A stretch of DNA of 64,000 nt from Thiobacillus sp. (GTDB lineage: Bacteria > Pseudomonadota > Gammaproteobacteria > Burkholderiales > Thiobacillaceae). A model generated the notes under the pieces. The model did no database searches. It saw nothing but the letters and a program-made list of their open reading frames with translations, and was not told the DNA's origin. The number at the start of each line of letters is the position of its first letter. The first letter of the stretch is position 1. Position numbers and translations under genes: made by a program. The stretch lies in NCBI GenBank assembly GCA_019459055.1, contig JAIBEI010000051.1, positions 31,985 through 95,984 of the forward strand, read 5' to 3'. Below, piece by piece: positions 48,864 to 57,567 of this stretch.

Positions 48864-49025
48864 ATGCCCCGCGCCATGTTGAATGCCGATCTCATCGAGT
48901 TCCTGCGAGTGCGGCTCGACGAAGCCGGGGTCGGCGTCCGGCGGATTTTCGGGGACGGTGTGTTAAAACGCTCCCCGACCGACACCCCAAAGCGGTCTGA
49001 CCGTATCCAATTCAGCCTTATTTAA
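48864..49025 (+). CDS. Small hypothetical protein between hscA and fdx
   Basis: A 53-codon frame starting MPRAMLNADLIEFLRVRLDE one base after the hscA stop and ending six bases before fdx. An alternative ATG at 48876 would give MLNADLIEF. The first part looks like an amphipathic helix and the second is basic. I do not recognise it. A CGGGGA/TCCCCG inverted repeat (48950-48977) lies inside. It could be a real small protein, a remnant, or a spacer. Confidence 0.35.
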   Translation: MPRAMLNADLIEFLRVRLDEAGVGVRRIFGDGVLKRSPTDTPKRSDRIQFSLI

Positions 49026-49031
49026 AAAGAC

Positions 49032-49370
49032 ATGCCCCAAATCATTGTATTGCCCCACGTCGAACTTTGCCCCGAAGGCGCCGTCATCGACGCCAAGCCC
49101 GGCGACACCATTTGCGACACCCTGCTCGCCAATGGCGTCGAGATTGAGCACGCCTGCGAAAAATCCTGCGCCTGCACCACCTGCCACGTCATCGTGCGCG
49201 AAGGCTTCAATTCGCTGGAAGCGTCCACCGAAGAAGAGGATGATCTGCTCGACAAGGCCTGGGGGCTGGAACCGCAGTCGCGGCTATCGTGTCAGGCGCG
49301 CGTCGACGACAGCGACCTGGTGATCGAAATCCCCAAGTACACCATCAATATGGTCAAGGAAGGTCATTGA
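49032..49370 (+). CDS. fdx: ISC-type [2Fe-2S] ferredoxin
   Basis: Adrenodoxin-type ferredoxin that supplies electrons to IscS/IscU during cluster building. The 112-residue protein has ligands Cys42, Cys48, Cys51 and Cys87 (ACEKSCACTTCHV and RLSCQARV). A plausible but weak ribosome site (AAAAAGA) precedes the ATG. iscX follows after one base. Confidence 0.96.
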   Translation: MPQIIVLPHVELCPEGAVIDAKPGDTICDTLLANGVEIEHACEKSCACTTCHVIVREGFNSLEASTEEEDDLLDKAWGLEPQSRLSCQARVDDSDLVIEIPKYTINMVKEGH

Positions 49371-49371
49371 A

Positions 49372-49566
49372 ATGAAGTGGACGGATACCCTCGATATTGC
49401 GATCGAACTCGCCGAAGCCCACCCCGAAATCGATCCGCGTACCATCCGCTTCACCGACCTGCATCGCTGGGTGATGGAACTGCCCGAATTCGAGGATGAC
49501 GCCGAACATTCCGGCGAGAAAATCCTTGAAGCGATCCAGATGGCGTGGATCGACGAAGTCAGCTAA
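49372..49566 (+). CDS. iscX: IscX (YfhJ) iron-binding adaptor
   Basis: Small acidic protein that binds IscS and iron and modulates cluster synthesis. The 64-residue product is of usual length, beginning MKWTDTLDIAIELAEAHPEIDP and ending EAIQMAWIDEVS, with the conserved RFTDLHRWVMELPEF. Last gene of the isc operon. No clear terminator follows in the 126 bases to the convergent gene. Confidence 0.95.
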   Translation: MKWTDTLDIAIELAEAHPEIDPRTIRFTDLHRWVMELPEFEDDAEHSGEKILEAIQMAWIDEVS

Positions 49567-49692
49567 TCCAGCGGGCGCGTCGCGCGCCGAATTTCGAGAA
49601 ATCGGGCCGACCTCTATCCGGTATTCGGGCGGCTCAACGCCTGCTGCATACTGTGAGCCGAGACACGAGTACCCGCAGCGTGCAAGTCGGGA

Positions 49693-49923
49693 TTACGTCG
49701 CGCCCCCGCCATCATAGAAACCCTGACTGGAACGTTCGAGTTCCTGCTCATAGGTGAAGTGCTGCTCGTCTGCCTTGAGCGCAACGACGGCCGGGCTGTC
49801 AGAACCATTGTGATACAACAAAGCCTTGATGACCGCGTTGGCGTCGCTAACGGGCGGCACCATCAGCATTTGCAACCGGTCGTAGACTTCCTGATCGATC
49901 GTGATTTGGACTTGGTCTGTCAT
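49693..49923 (-). CDS. Small ribbon-helix-helix-like protein
   Basis: A 76-residue protein starting MTDQVQITIDQEVYDRLQML, with a beta strand then helices (SDANAVIKALLYHN), the pattern of small ribbon-helix-helix DNA-binding proteins or antitoxins. The C-terminal part (FTYEQELERSSQGFYDGGG) is acidic. AGGAG precedes the ATG at 49923. An inverted repeat (49931-49957) overlies that site and could be its operator. No toxin-like partner is adjacent. Function unknown. Confidence 0.6.
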   Translation of the reverse strand: MTDQVQITIDQEVYDRLQMLMVPPVSDANAVIKALLYHNGSDSPAVVALKADEQHFTYEQELERSSQGFYDGGGAT

Positions 49924-49930
49924 ATTCGAC

Positions 49931-49957
49931 TCCTGAATGAAATAGCAATTTTCAGGA
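49931..49957. promoter_or_regulatory. Operator-like inverted repeat upstream of the small gene
   Basis: TCCTGAA (49931-49937) and TTCAGGA (49951-49957) are exact inverted copies with centres 20 bases apart, about two DNA turns, the geometry of a dimer-pair operator. One arm overlaps the Shine-Dalgarno site of the ribbon-helix-helix-like gene, so autoregulation is plausible. The rest of the divergent spacer to flhB shows no recognisable flagellar sigma-28 promoter. Confidence 0.5.
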
Positions 49958-50113
49958 TAGTTCAAATACCGTGCCGTTCAAATCAGGCCGGATCTCGTTA
50001 TAGTCGTTCCATCGCCCAAGAAAGCAGCGGAACATGAACCGGCCAGGCGGATTTGCAGCCGATTTCCTTCAAGTCCGACAGGCTGCTAGACTGCTCCAAA
50101 ATTCGAGACGCGC

Positions 50114-50884
50114 ATGGCCGAGGAGACTGATCTTTCCCGCACCGAACCGGCAAGTCCGCGGCGCCTGCAACAGGCGCGCAGCGTGGGCGATGTGCCGCGT
50201 TCCGCCGAACTCACCGCATGGGTGGTGTTGCTGACGGCGCTGGGCGTGCTGACCTGGCTGGCGCCGCGCCTGCTGGATGCCTTGCAGGTTCTGACTGCGG
50301 CGGCGTTCGCTCACGCGGCACAGCCTCTTTCCCCGGTTTTCCTTGAAGCGGCGCAGTCCGCGCTGTGGGCGGTGCTGCCTGTGCTGGTCGCCATTTTTGT
50401 CGCTGCGCTGGTGGCGCCGATGTTGCTTTCGGGCTGGGTGTATGCGCCCCAAGCGATCCAGGCCGACCTGACGCGCGCCAATCCTTTCAAGCCCTTTACG
50501 CGGCTGTTTTCGGCCGATTCCCTGTTCGACGGGACGCTGGCGCTGCTGAAGCTGGCGCTCGTCGCCGTTGCTGTGGGGTGGACGCTGACCAGCGGCTGGC
50601 CAGGTCTGCAAGACCTGACCGGCAGCGTGCCGAGCGTGGCGCTGGGCGAGACGGCCGGCTGGATCGGGCGGGGTGTGCTGGCGCTGGCGGCGGCGTTGAC
50701 GCTGGCGGCGGCTCTGGACGCGGGCTGGCGCTGGTGGCGCTACCTGCGCCGTCATGCGATGACCTGGCAGGAGGTGCTGGCCGAGGCGCGCGAAGGCGAG
50801 GGCAGCCCGGAAATGCGCGCACGCCTGCGCGGCCGCCAGCAGCAGGCGGGACAGGGCCGGCATGTTGACGAGGTGATCGGATGA
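50114..50884 (+). CDS. flhB: Flagellar export protein FlhB, truncated before the autocleavage domain
   Basis: Membrane part of the flagellar type III export gate component FlhB. The 256-residue protein begins MAEETDLSRTEPASPRRLQQAR like normal FlhB, has four hydrophobic segments and the export-gate region NPFKPFTRLFSADSLFDG. It ends EGSPEMRARLRGRQQQAGQG followed by RHVDEVIG. In family members of about 350-380 residues that point leads into the cytoplasmic domain with the NPTH self-cleavage site, which is absent. flhA starts inside its last codons (ATGA overlap), so this is a clean end, not a frameshift visible here. Confidence 0.85.
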   Translation: MAEETDLSRTEPASPRRLQQARSVGDVPRSAELTAWVVLLTALGVLTWLAPRLLDALQVLTAAAFAHAAQPLSPVFLEAAQSALWAVLPVLVAIFVAALVAPMLLSGWVYAPQAIQADLTRANPFKPFTRLFSADSLFDGTLALLKLALVAVAVGWTLTSGWPGLQDLTGSVPSVALGETAGWIGRGVLALAAALTLAAALDAGWRWWRYLRRHAMTWQEVLAEAREGEGSPEMRARLRGRQQQAGQGRHVDEVIG

Positions 50885-52956
50885 GCGCGCAGGGCGTGAT
50901 GGTGATGGGCATGCCGGTGAACCGGCTGGCGGTGCCGTTGCTGGTGCTGCTGATCCTGGCGATGATGATATTGCCATTGCCCACCTTCATGCTCGACGTG
51001 CTGTTTACGCTCAACATCGCGCTGGCGATGATCGTGATGCTGGTGAGCCTGAACGCGCGGCGCCCGCTGGATTTCTCGGTGTTCCCCACGGTGCTGTTGC
51101 TGACAACCTTGCTGCGCCTGTCGCTCAACGTCGCGTCCACCCGCATCATCCTGATGCAGGGACACACCGGTCCGGAGGCTGCGGGCAAGGTGATCGAGTC
51201 CTTCGGCAACTTCCTGGTCGGCGGCAACTACGTCGTCGGCTTCGTGGTGTTCCTGATCCTGGTCATCATCAATTTCGTCGTCATCACCAAGGGCGCCGGG
51301 CGCATCGCCGAGGTGGCGGCGCGCTTCACCCTGGATTCGATGCCGGGCAAGCAGCTGGCGGTGGACGCCGACCTGAATGCCGGCTTCATCAACGAAAGCG
51401 AAGCGCGTGCGCGCCGCCACGAAATCGGCCGCGAAGCCGACTTTTACGGCGCGATGGACGGCGCTTCCAAGTTCGTGCGCGGCGATGCCATCGCCGGCAT
51501 CGTCATCCTGCTGGTCAACCTGATCGGCGGCGTTCTGGTCGGGCTGTTCCAGCACGATCTGGGGTTGACCGAGGCGCTGGGGCGTTACGCGCTGCTGACG
51601 GTGGGCGACGGCCTGGTGACGCAGATTCCGGCGCTGATCATTTCGACCGCGGCGGGCATCGTGGTCAGCCGCGCGTCGAGCGAGCAGGATCTGTCGCGCG
51701 AGTTTTCCACCCAGATTTTCGGCCGGCCGCAGACGCTGTATGTCGCCGCCGCGGTGCTGGGTTCGCTGGGGCTGATCCCGGGGACGCCGCACCTGGCATT
51801 CCTGACCATCGGCGCGGTGCTGGGCGGGCTGGGATTGTGGTTGATGCTGCGTCAGCGCACGGCGCTTGGCATCGAACCGCTGGCGCTGATCGAAGAGGAC
51901 CTCGCGCCGGCCGATGTCACCTGGGACGACATTCCGCCGGTCGACGTGCTGGCGCTCGAAGTCGGCTACCGGCTGATCCCGCTGGTCGACCGCAACCAGG
52001 GTGGCGGCGCCCTCACCAGGATCACCGAGGCGCGCCGCCGCTTCGCCACCGACATGGGGCTGGTGGTGCCGCTCATCCACGTGCGCGACAACCTCGACCT
52101 CAAGCCTGGCAGCTATCGCATCACCCTCAAGGGTGTCGACGTCGCCCACGGCGAGCTTCCCGGCGGCCAGGTGCTGGCGGTTGACATGGGCGACGTGCTG
52201 GGGCAGCTCGACGGCACGCCGGGGGTGGACCCGCTGACCGGTCTGGCCGGTGTCTGGATCGACGCCGGGCGGGTCGAGGAAGCCGAACTGCGCGGTTTCG
52301 TCGTGCTGGAGTCCGCCGAACTGATTGCGCGCCAGGTCGAGGCCGTGTTCCGCCAGCACGCGCCGGAGCTGCTGGGGCGCAGCGAAGTGCAGCAACTGCT
52401 CGACACGCTGGCACGCAGCCATCCCGGGCTGGTCGAGGACGTGACGCCGCGCCACCTGCCGCTGACCGGTGTGCAGGCGGTGCTGCAGCAGCTGATCGCG
52501 GAAAACGTCTCGATCCGCGACACGCGCACTCTGTTCGAAACCCTGGCTGCACGCGCGCCGAAAAGCCAGGCGATCGACGATCTGGTGGAAACCGTGCGCG
52601 CGGCACTGGGACGCAGCATCGTCGATCGTCTGTTCGAAGGCAGCAACACGCTGCAGGTGATCGGGCTGGCCGCCGCCACAGAAACCCGTTTGCTGAACGA
52701 GATGGGCGACGAGGGCGAGGCCCTGCTGTCGCCCGCCACGCTGGACGCCCTGAACGACGCGGCCGAGCGCGCGCTGGCGGAGCAGGAAGGCGCAGGCTAC
52801 CCGCCGGTGCTGCTGACTTCGCCCGGCCTGCGCGCCATGCTGTCGCGGTTGTTGCGGCGCAACCTGCCGCGGCTTTCGGTGATTGCCTACGCCGAGGTGC
52901 CCGCCGATAAAATGGTGCAGGTGAGCACGGAACTGAGTTTTGGGGGAAGCACATGA
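50881..52956 (+). CDS. flhA: Flagellar export gate protein FlhA
   Basis: Major export-gate protein of the flagellar type III system. The 691-residue protein has about eight N-terminal helices with the conserved cytoplasmic loop AEVAARFTLDSMPGKQLAVDADLNAG. LTVGDGLVTQIPALIISTAAG comes next, and then a large C-terminal cytoplasmic domain that binds chaperone-substrate complexes. Overlaps flhB and flhF by four bases at each end. Confidence 0.96.
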   Translation: MSAQGVMVMGMPVNRLAVPLLVLLILAMMILPLPTFMLDVLFTLNIALAMIVMLVSLNARRPLDFSVFPTVLLLTTLLRLSLNVASTRIILMQGHTGPEAAGKVIESFGNFLVGGNYVVGFVVFLILVIINFVVITKGAGRIAEVAARFTLDSMPGKQLAVDADLNAGFINESEARARRHEIGREADFYGAMDGASKFVRGDAIAGIVILLVNLIGGVLVGLFQHDLGLTEALGRYALLTVGDGLVTQIPALIISTAAGIVVSRASSEQDLSREFSTQIFGRPQTLYVAAAVLGSLGLIPGTPHLAFLTIGAVLGGLGLWLMLRQRTALGIEPLALIEEDLAPADVTWDDIPPVDVLALEVGYRLIPLVDRNQGGGALTRITEARRRFATDMGLVVPLIHVRDNLDLKPGSYRITLKGVDVAHGELPGGQVLAVDMGDVLGQLDGTPGVDPLTGLAGVWIDAGRVEEAELRGFVVLESAELIARQVEAVFRQHAPELLGRSEVQQLLDTLARSHPGLVEDVTPRHLPLTGVQAVLQQLIAENVSIRDTRTLFETLAARAPKSQAIDDLVETVRAALGRSIVDRLFEGSNTLQVIGLAAATETRLLNEMGDEGEALLSPATLDALNDAAERALAEQEGAGYPPVLLTSPGLRAMLSRLLRRNLPRLSVIAYAEVPADKMVQVSTELSFGGST

Positions 52957-54089
52957 GCGTACAGGTATTTGTCGCGGCGAACGCGCGCGAAGGCCTGGCG
53001 CGCGTTCGCCGCGAACTGGGCGACGACGCCGTGGTGCTGTCCTCGCGGCCGCACCCGCAGGGCGTCGAACTGCTGGCCAGCGCCTATGGCGAGCTGGCGG
53101 TGCCGGCGGTCGGCGAGGCAACTGACACCGCGGGCAGCTCGCGCATCCTGAACGAGCTGTCGCGCCTGCGCGGCATGCTGCAAAACCAGCTGGCCGGCTT
53201 TGCCTGGGGCGCGGGACGGCGGCGCGATCCGGTACGGGTGGCGCTGATGCAAACGCTGTTCGCCGCCGGGTTTGGCAATGCGCTTGCCCGCACCCTGGCA
53301 GCGCGTCTGCCGCGCGGGCTCGACACCGACGCCGCCCGGCGCTGGCTGCGCCAGGTGCTGATCCGCAATCTGCCGGTACTGCCACCTGAAGCCGACCTGC
53401 TGGCGCGGGGCGGCCGTTACGCACTGGTCGGCTCGACCGGCTCGGGCAAGACCACCACGCTGGCCAAGCTCGCCGCGCGCGGCGTGGATGCGCATGGCGC
53501 CGCGCAGGTGGCGCTGGTGGCCGCCGATGCCTACCGCATCGGCGCAGCGGCGCAATTGACGGCATATGCCGATCTGCTGGGCGTGGCGCTGCACGTGGCT
53601 GAAGACCAGGCCAGGCTGGCGCAGCTGTTGCCTGAGCTTGCCGCCAAAAAACTGGTGCTGATCGACACCGCAGGGTTTGCGCCGGCCGACCCGCGCGTCC
53701 GCGCGGGGCAGGCGCTCGATGCCCTCGGCGTGCGCCGCCTGCTGGCGATTTCTGCCAGCCAGCAGGGGGCGGCGATCGAGCAGGCGATGACGCATTTTGG
53801 CCAGGGCGCGGCCGCCTGCATTCTCACCAAGCTCGACGAAACCCCGCAGCCGGGCGCGGCGCTCGACAGCCTGATCCGCCATCGCCTGCCGTTGGCGTAT
53901 ATCAGCGGCGGGCAGCGCGTACCGGAGGACCTTCACGTGCCCAACGCCGCCTACCTCATCGACCGCGCCTTGAAGGGGGGGCAGCTCGCCACCCCGTATG
54001 CGCTGGAGGCCGAAGACTGGCCGCTGTTTGCCGGCGTCGAGGCCGAACGCGCCGAACGCCGCACCCTGAAGGGCATGGATGGCGTCTGA
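52953..54089 (+). CDS. flhF: Flagellar SRP-like GTPase FlhF
   Basis: SRP-family GTPase that sets the place and number of polar flagella. The 378-residue protein has a short basic N-terminal B region, an N domain, and a G domain with G1 GSTGSGKTTT (160-169), the AADAYRIGAAAQL segment, G3 DTAGF and G4 TKLDE. It overlaps flhA by four bases and the FlhG-like gene by eleven. Its presence favours polar flagellation. Confidence 0.93.
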   Translation: MSVQVFVAANAREGLARVRRELGDDAVVLSSRPHPQGVELLASAYGELAVPAVGEATDTAGSSRILNELSRLRGMLQNQLAGFAWGAGRRRDPVRVALMQTLFAAGFGNALARTLAARLPRGLDTDAARRWLRQVLIRNLPVLPPEADLLARGGRYALVGSTGSGKTTTLAKLAARGVDAHGAAQVALVAADAYRIGAAAQLTAYADLLGVALHVAEDQARLAQLLPELAAKKLVLIDTAGFAPADPRVRAGQALDALGVRRLLAISASQQGAAIEQAMTHFGQGAAACILTKLDETPQPGAALDSLIRHRLPLAYISGGQRVPEDLHVPNAAYLIDRALKGGQLATPYALEAEDWPLFAGVEAERAERRTLKGMDGV

Positions 54090-54768
54090 CCAGGCCGCCG
54101 GCCTCAGGCGGCGGCGCGCCCTGCAGCCGCCGCCTTGCATCCACTGTTTTTTCGACGCAGCCGAATCCGCCGTCCGGTTGGCGCAGGCGCTGCACCGGCG
54201 CGGCTTGTCTTCACTGCTGATCGATGCCTGCGGGCGGGTATTTTCCGATTCCCCGACCCGCAGCCTGTTCGACTGGAAGCAACAACTCGAGCGTGGCCAG
54301 CTGCATAGGCTGCCCATGCCGTATGGCGATGGCTGGTATGCGCCGGGGATCCGGGGAGACGAACCGGCATTGATGGCTGTTGCGCGGGGCTACGATTGCG
54401 TTGTGTTCGATGCGCGCCCTGACGCGCCGGTCTGGGCACCGTTGCCGGGCGCGGCCCAGGCCGTCGTCCTGGAAGTGAACGCCACGAACGCATCGAGCTT
54501 GCAGGGCTACGCCCTGCTCAAAACGCTGGCTCATTCGGGCGTGTCATTCAGCGCCGGTCTGCTCGGGGACGCTGCCATCTGCGATCATCTGCAGGCGGCG
54601 TGCAAAAGATTTCTCGATCCCGCGTTCAGCCGGGCCGTTTACAGCGTCGCCCGCGAGGATGACGCATTCGCCGCGCTTGCCGTTAGAATGGCGCCCGAGG
54701 AGACGCGCTCGACGGCACGTTGTAAAACAGAAAACACTGAAAGCATGGCCTTGAAACATGGCGGTTAA
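54079..54768 (+). CDS. FlhG/MinD-like protein lacking the Walker A loop
   Basis: A 229-residue protein at the position of flhG (fleN), between flhF and fliA. Segments align by eye with MinD/FlhG ATPases: RLAQALHRRGLSSLLIDA, RGYDCVVFDARPDA (switch region) and AVVLEVNATNASSLQGYALL. The first strand, where GKGGxGKT should be, instead reads CIHCFFDAAESAVRLAQ, so it has no nucleotide-binding P-loop. A non-ATPase partner of FlhF or a degraded FlhG are both possible. Overlaps both neighbours. Confidence 0.65.
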   Translation: MASDQAAGLRRRRALQPPPCIHCFFDAAESAVRLAQALHRRGLSSLLIDACGRVFSDSPTRSLFDWKQQLERGQLHRLPMPYGDGWYAPGIRGDEPALMAVARGYDCVVFDARPDAPVWAPLPGAAQAVVLEVNATNASSLQGYALLKTLAHSGVSFSAGLLGDAAICDHLQAACKRFLDPAFSRAVYSVAREDDAFAALAVRMAPEETRSTARCKTENTESMALKHGG

Positions 54769-55480
54769 ACCAACGCAGCAAGCAGCGTCGCAAGACGAAC
54801 AAATCGCCAAATATGCGCCGCTGGTCAAGCGCATTGCGTATCACATGATGGCGCGCCTGCCTGCCAGCGTCGAAGTCGACGATCTCATCCAGGTGGGCCT
54901 GATCGGCCTGATGGATGCGGTATCCCGCTTCGACGGCAACCAGGGCGCCCAGTTCGAATCCTATGCCACCCAGCGCATCCGCGGCTCCATGCTCGACGAA
55001 CTGCGCGAGGCCGACTGGCTGCCGCGTCATGTGCGGCAGAAATCGCGGCAGATCGAATCCGCCATCAGCCGGCTGCAACAGCGCAACGGCAAGTCGCCGA
55101 CCGAGCAGGAAATATCGGCCGAGCTTGGCGTCCCGATCGATCAGTATCAATCCATGCTGGGCGACGTGAGATGCTCGCAGTTGCTGTATTACGAAGACTT
55201 CTCTGACGAGGACAGCGCCAGCTTCCTGGAGCGCTATCTGGTCAGCGGCAGCAACGATCCGCTTGCCGTGCTGGAGGATGAAGGCTTCCGCGACTGCCTG
55301 GTCGCTGCGATCCACCATCTGCCCGAGCGCGAACGCAGCATGATGGGCATGTACTACGAACAGGACATGAATCTGAAGGAAATCGGCGCGGTGCTCGGCG
55401 TGTCCGAATCACGCGTGTGCCAGCTGCATTCGCAGGCGGTTGCGCGCCTGCGGGCCCAGCTCAAGATCTGGAAGGACTGA
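54758..55480 (+). CDS. fliA: Flagellar sigma factor FliA (sigma-28)
   Basis: Directs RNA polymerase to late flagellar and chemotaxis promoters. The 240-residue protein has region 2 (LVKRIAYHMMARLPASVEVDDLIQVG and FESYATQRIRGSMLDELRE), region 3 and region 4 (MNLKEIGAVLGVSESRVCQLHSQAVARLR). The start overlaps the FlhG-like gene by 11 bases. Its end is followed by two hairpins. Confidence 0.96.
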   Translation: MAVKPTQQAASQDEQIAKYAPLVKRIAYHMMARLPASVEVDDLIQVGLIGLMDAVSRFDGNQGAQFESYATQRIRGSMLDELREADWLPRHVRQKSRQIESAISRLQQRNGKSPTEQEISAELGVPIDQYQSMLGDVRCSQLLYYEDFSDEDSASFLERYLVSGSNDPLAVLEDEGFRDCLVAAIHHLPERERSMMGMYYEQDMNLKEIGAVLGVSESRVCQLHSQAVARLRAQLKIWKD

Positions 55481-55487
55481 GGCAGCA

Positions 55488-55522
55488 GGCCCCGTGCGGG
55501 GCCAAGCGCGGATAAATCCGCG
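55488..55522 (+). terminator. Two adjacent stem-loops after fliA
   Basis: GGCCCC-GTGC-GGGGCC (55488-55503) and CGCGGAT-AA-ATCCGCG (55507-55522) are perfect inverted repeats, seven bases after the fliA stop. No T-tract follows, so they may act as a weak terminator or as a message stabiliser between fliA and the malic enzyme gene. Confidence 0.5.
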
Positions 55523-55560
55523 ATAATGGCGGCTTGTTTATCCAGTCCATATCTTCCGCC

Positions 55561-56805
<1,245 letters not shown>

Positions 56806-56833
56806 GCTGGGAAACAAAAATCCGAATCGTGCC

Positions 56834-57214
56834 GTGAAGCCCATCGTGCGCCCCGTGTACCTCAATCTGTTGCGCATCCACCTGCCTTTGCCGGGCTGGG
56901 TGTCGATCCTGCACCGGTTGTCGGGCGTGCTGCTGTTCGCGGCCCTGCCGCTCGGGGTGTGGGCCCTGTCGGCGTCGCTGGCGGGTGAAGCCGGTTTTCA
57001 GCGCATTGCCGACCGGGTGACGCACCCATGGGCCAAGTCGGTCCTGCTGCTTTTGATCTGGGCGTTTGTGCATCATCTCCTGGCCGGCTTGCGCCATCTG
57101 GCGCTCGACGTGCACTGGGGCGTGGATTTGCGTCATGCGCGGCAGACGGGGGGCGCGGTATTGTTGGCAACCGGCCTGATCACGCTGCTTGCCGCCTGGA
57201 GACTGTACGCATGA
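56834..57214 (+). CDS. sdhC: Succinate dehydrogenase cytochrome b556 subunit
   Basis: Membrane anchor of complex II that helps bind haem b and quinone. The 126-residue protein has three helices, starts [20 protein letters not shown], and carries [14 protein letters not shown] (quinone-side Ser and Arg) and [15 protein letters not shown] (haem histidine). Start GTG at 56834. Overlaps sdhD by four bases. Confidence 0.93.
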   Translation: MKPIVRPVYLNLLRIHLPLPGWVSILHRLSGVLLFAALPLGVWALSASLAGEAGFQRIADRVTHPWAKSVLLLLIWAFVHHLLAGLRHLALDVHWGVDLRHARQTGGAVLLATGLITLLAAWRLYA

Positions 57215-57567
57215 AATCGGCCACCGGCTCGCACACCGGAACCGGCACCTGGCTGCTGCAGCGTGCCACGGCGGTGGTGCTGGCGCTGGCCCTGCCGGGG
57301 CTGGCAATGTACTTCCTGACTGCGCTGCCGGTCGATTTTGCCGGCTGGCAGGCGCTGTTCGCGCCGCTGTGGCTGCGCGTGCTGATGCTGCTGATGGCAG
57401 CGGCGTTGGCGCTGCATGCCTGGGTGGGGATGCGCGACATCTTCATGGATTATGCCCATCCCACGGTGTTGCGGCTGACGCTCCATCTGGCGGTGATCCT
57501 TACCCTGGCGGGCAGCCTGGCGTGGCTGGCCGCGATTTTGTTTGGTACAGCGTGGAGCGCGGCATGA
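57211..57567 (+). CDS. sdhD: Succinate dehydrogenase membrane anchor subunit
   Basis: Second membrane anchor of complex II. The 118-residue protein has three helices; [18 protein letters not shown] and [17 protein letters not shown] (haem-ligand region with the conserved Asp-Tyr) are typical. The ATG at 57211 gives a four-base overlap with sdhC and the stop overlaps sdhA (ATGA), pointing to translational coupling. Confidence 0.93.
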   Translation: MKSATGSHTGTGTWLLQRATAVVLALALPGLAMYFLTALPVDFAGWQALFAPLWLRVLMLLMAAALALHAWVGMRDIFMDYAHPTVLRLTLHLAVILTLAGSLAWLAAILFGTAWSAA

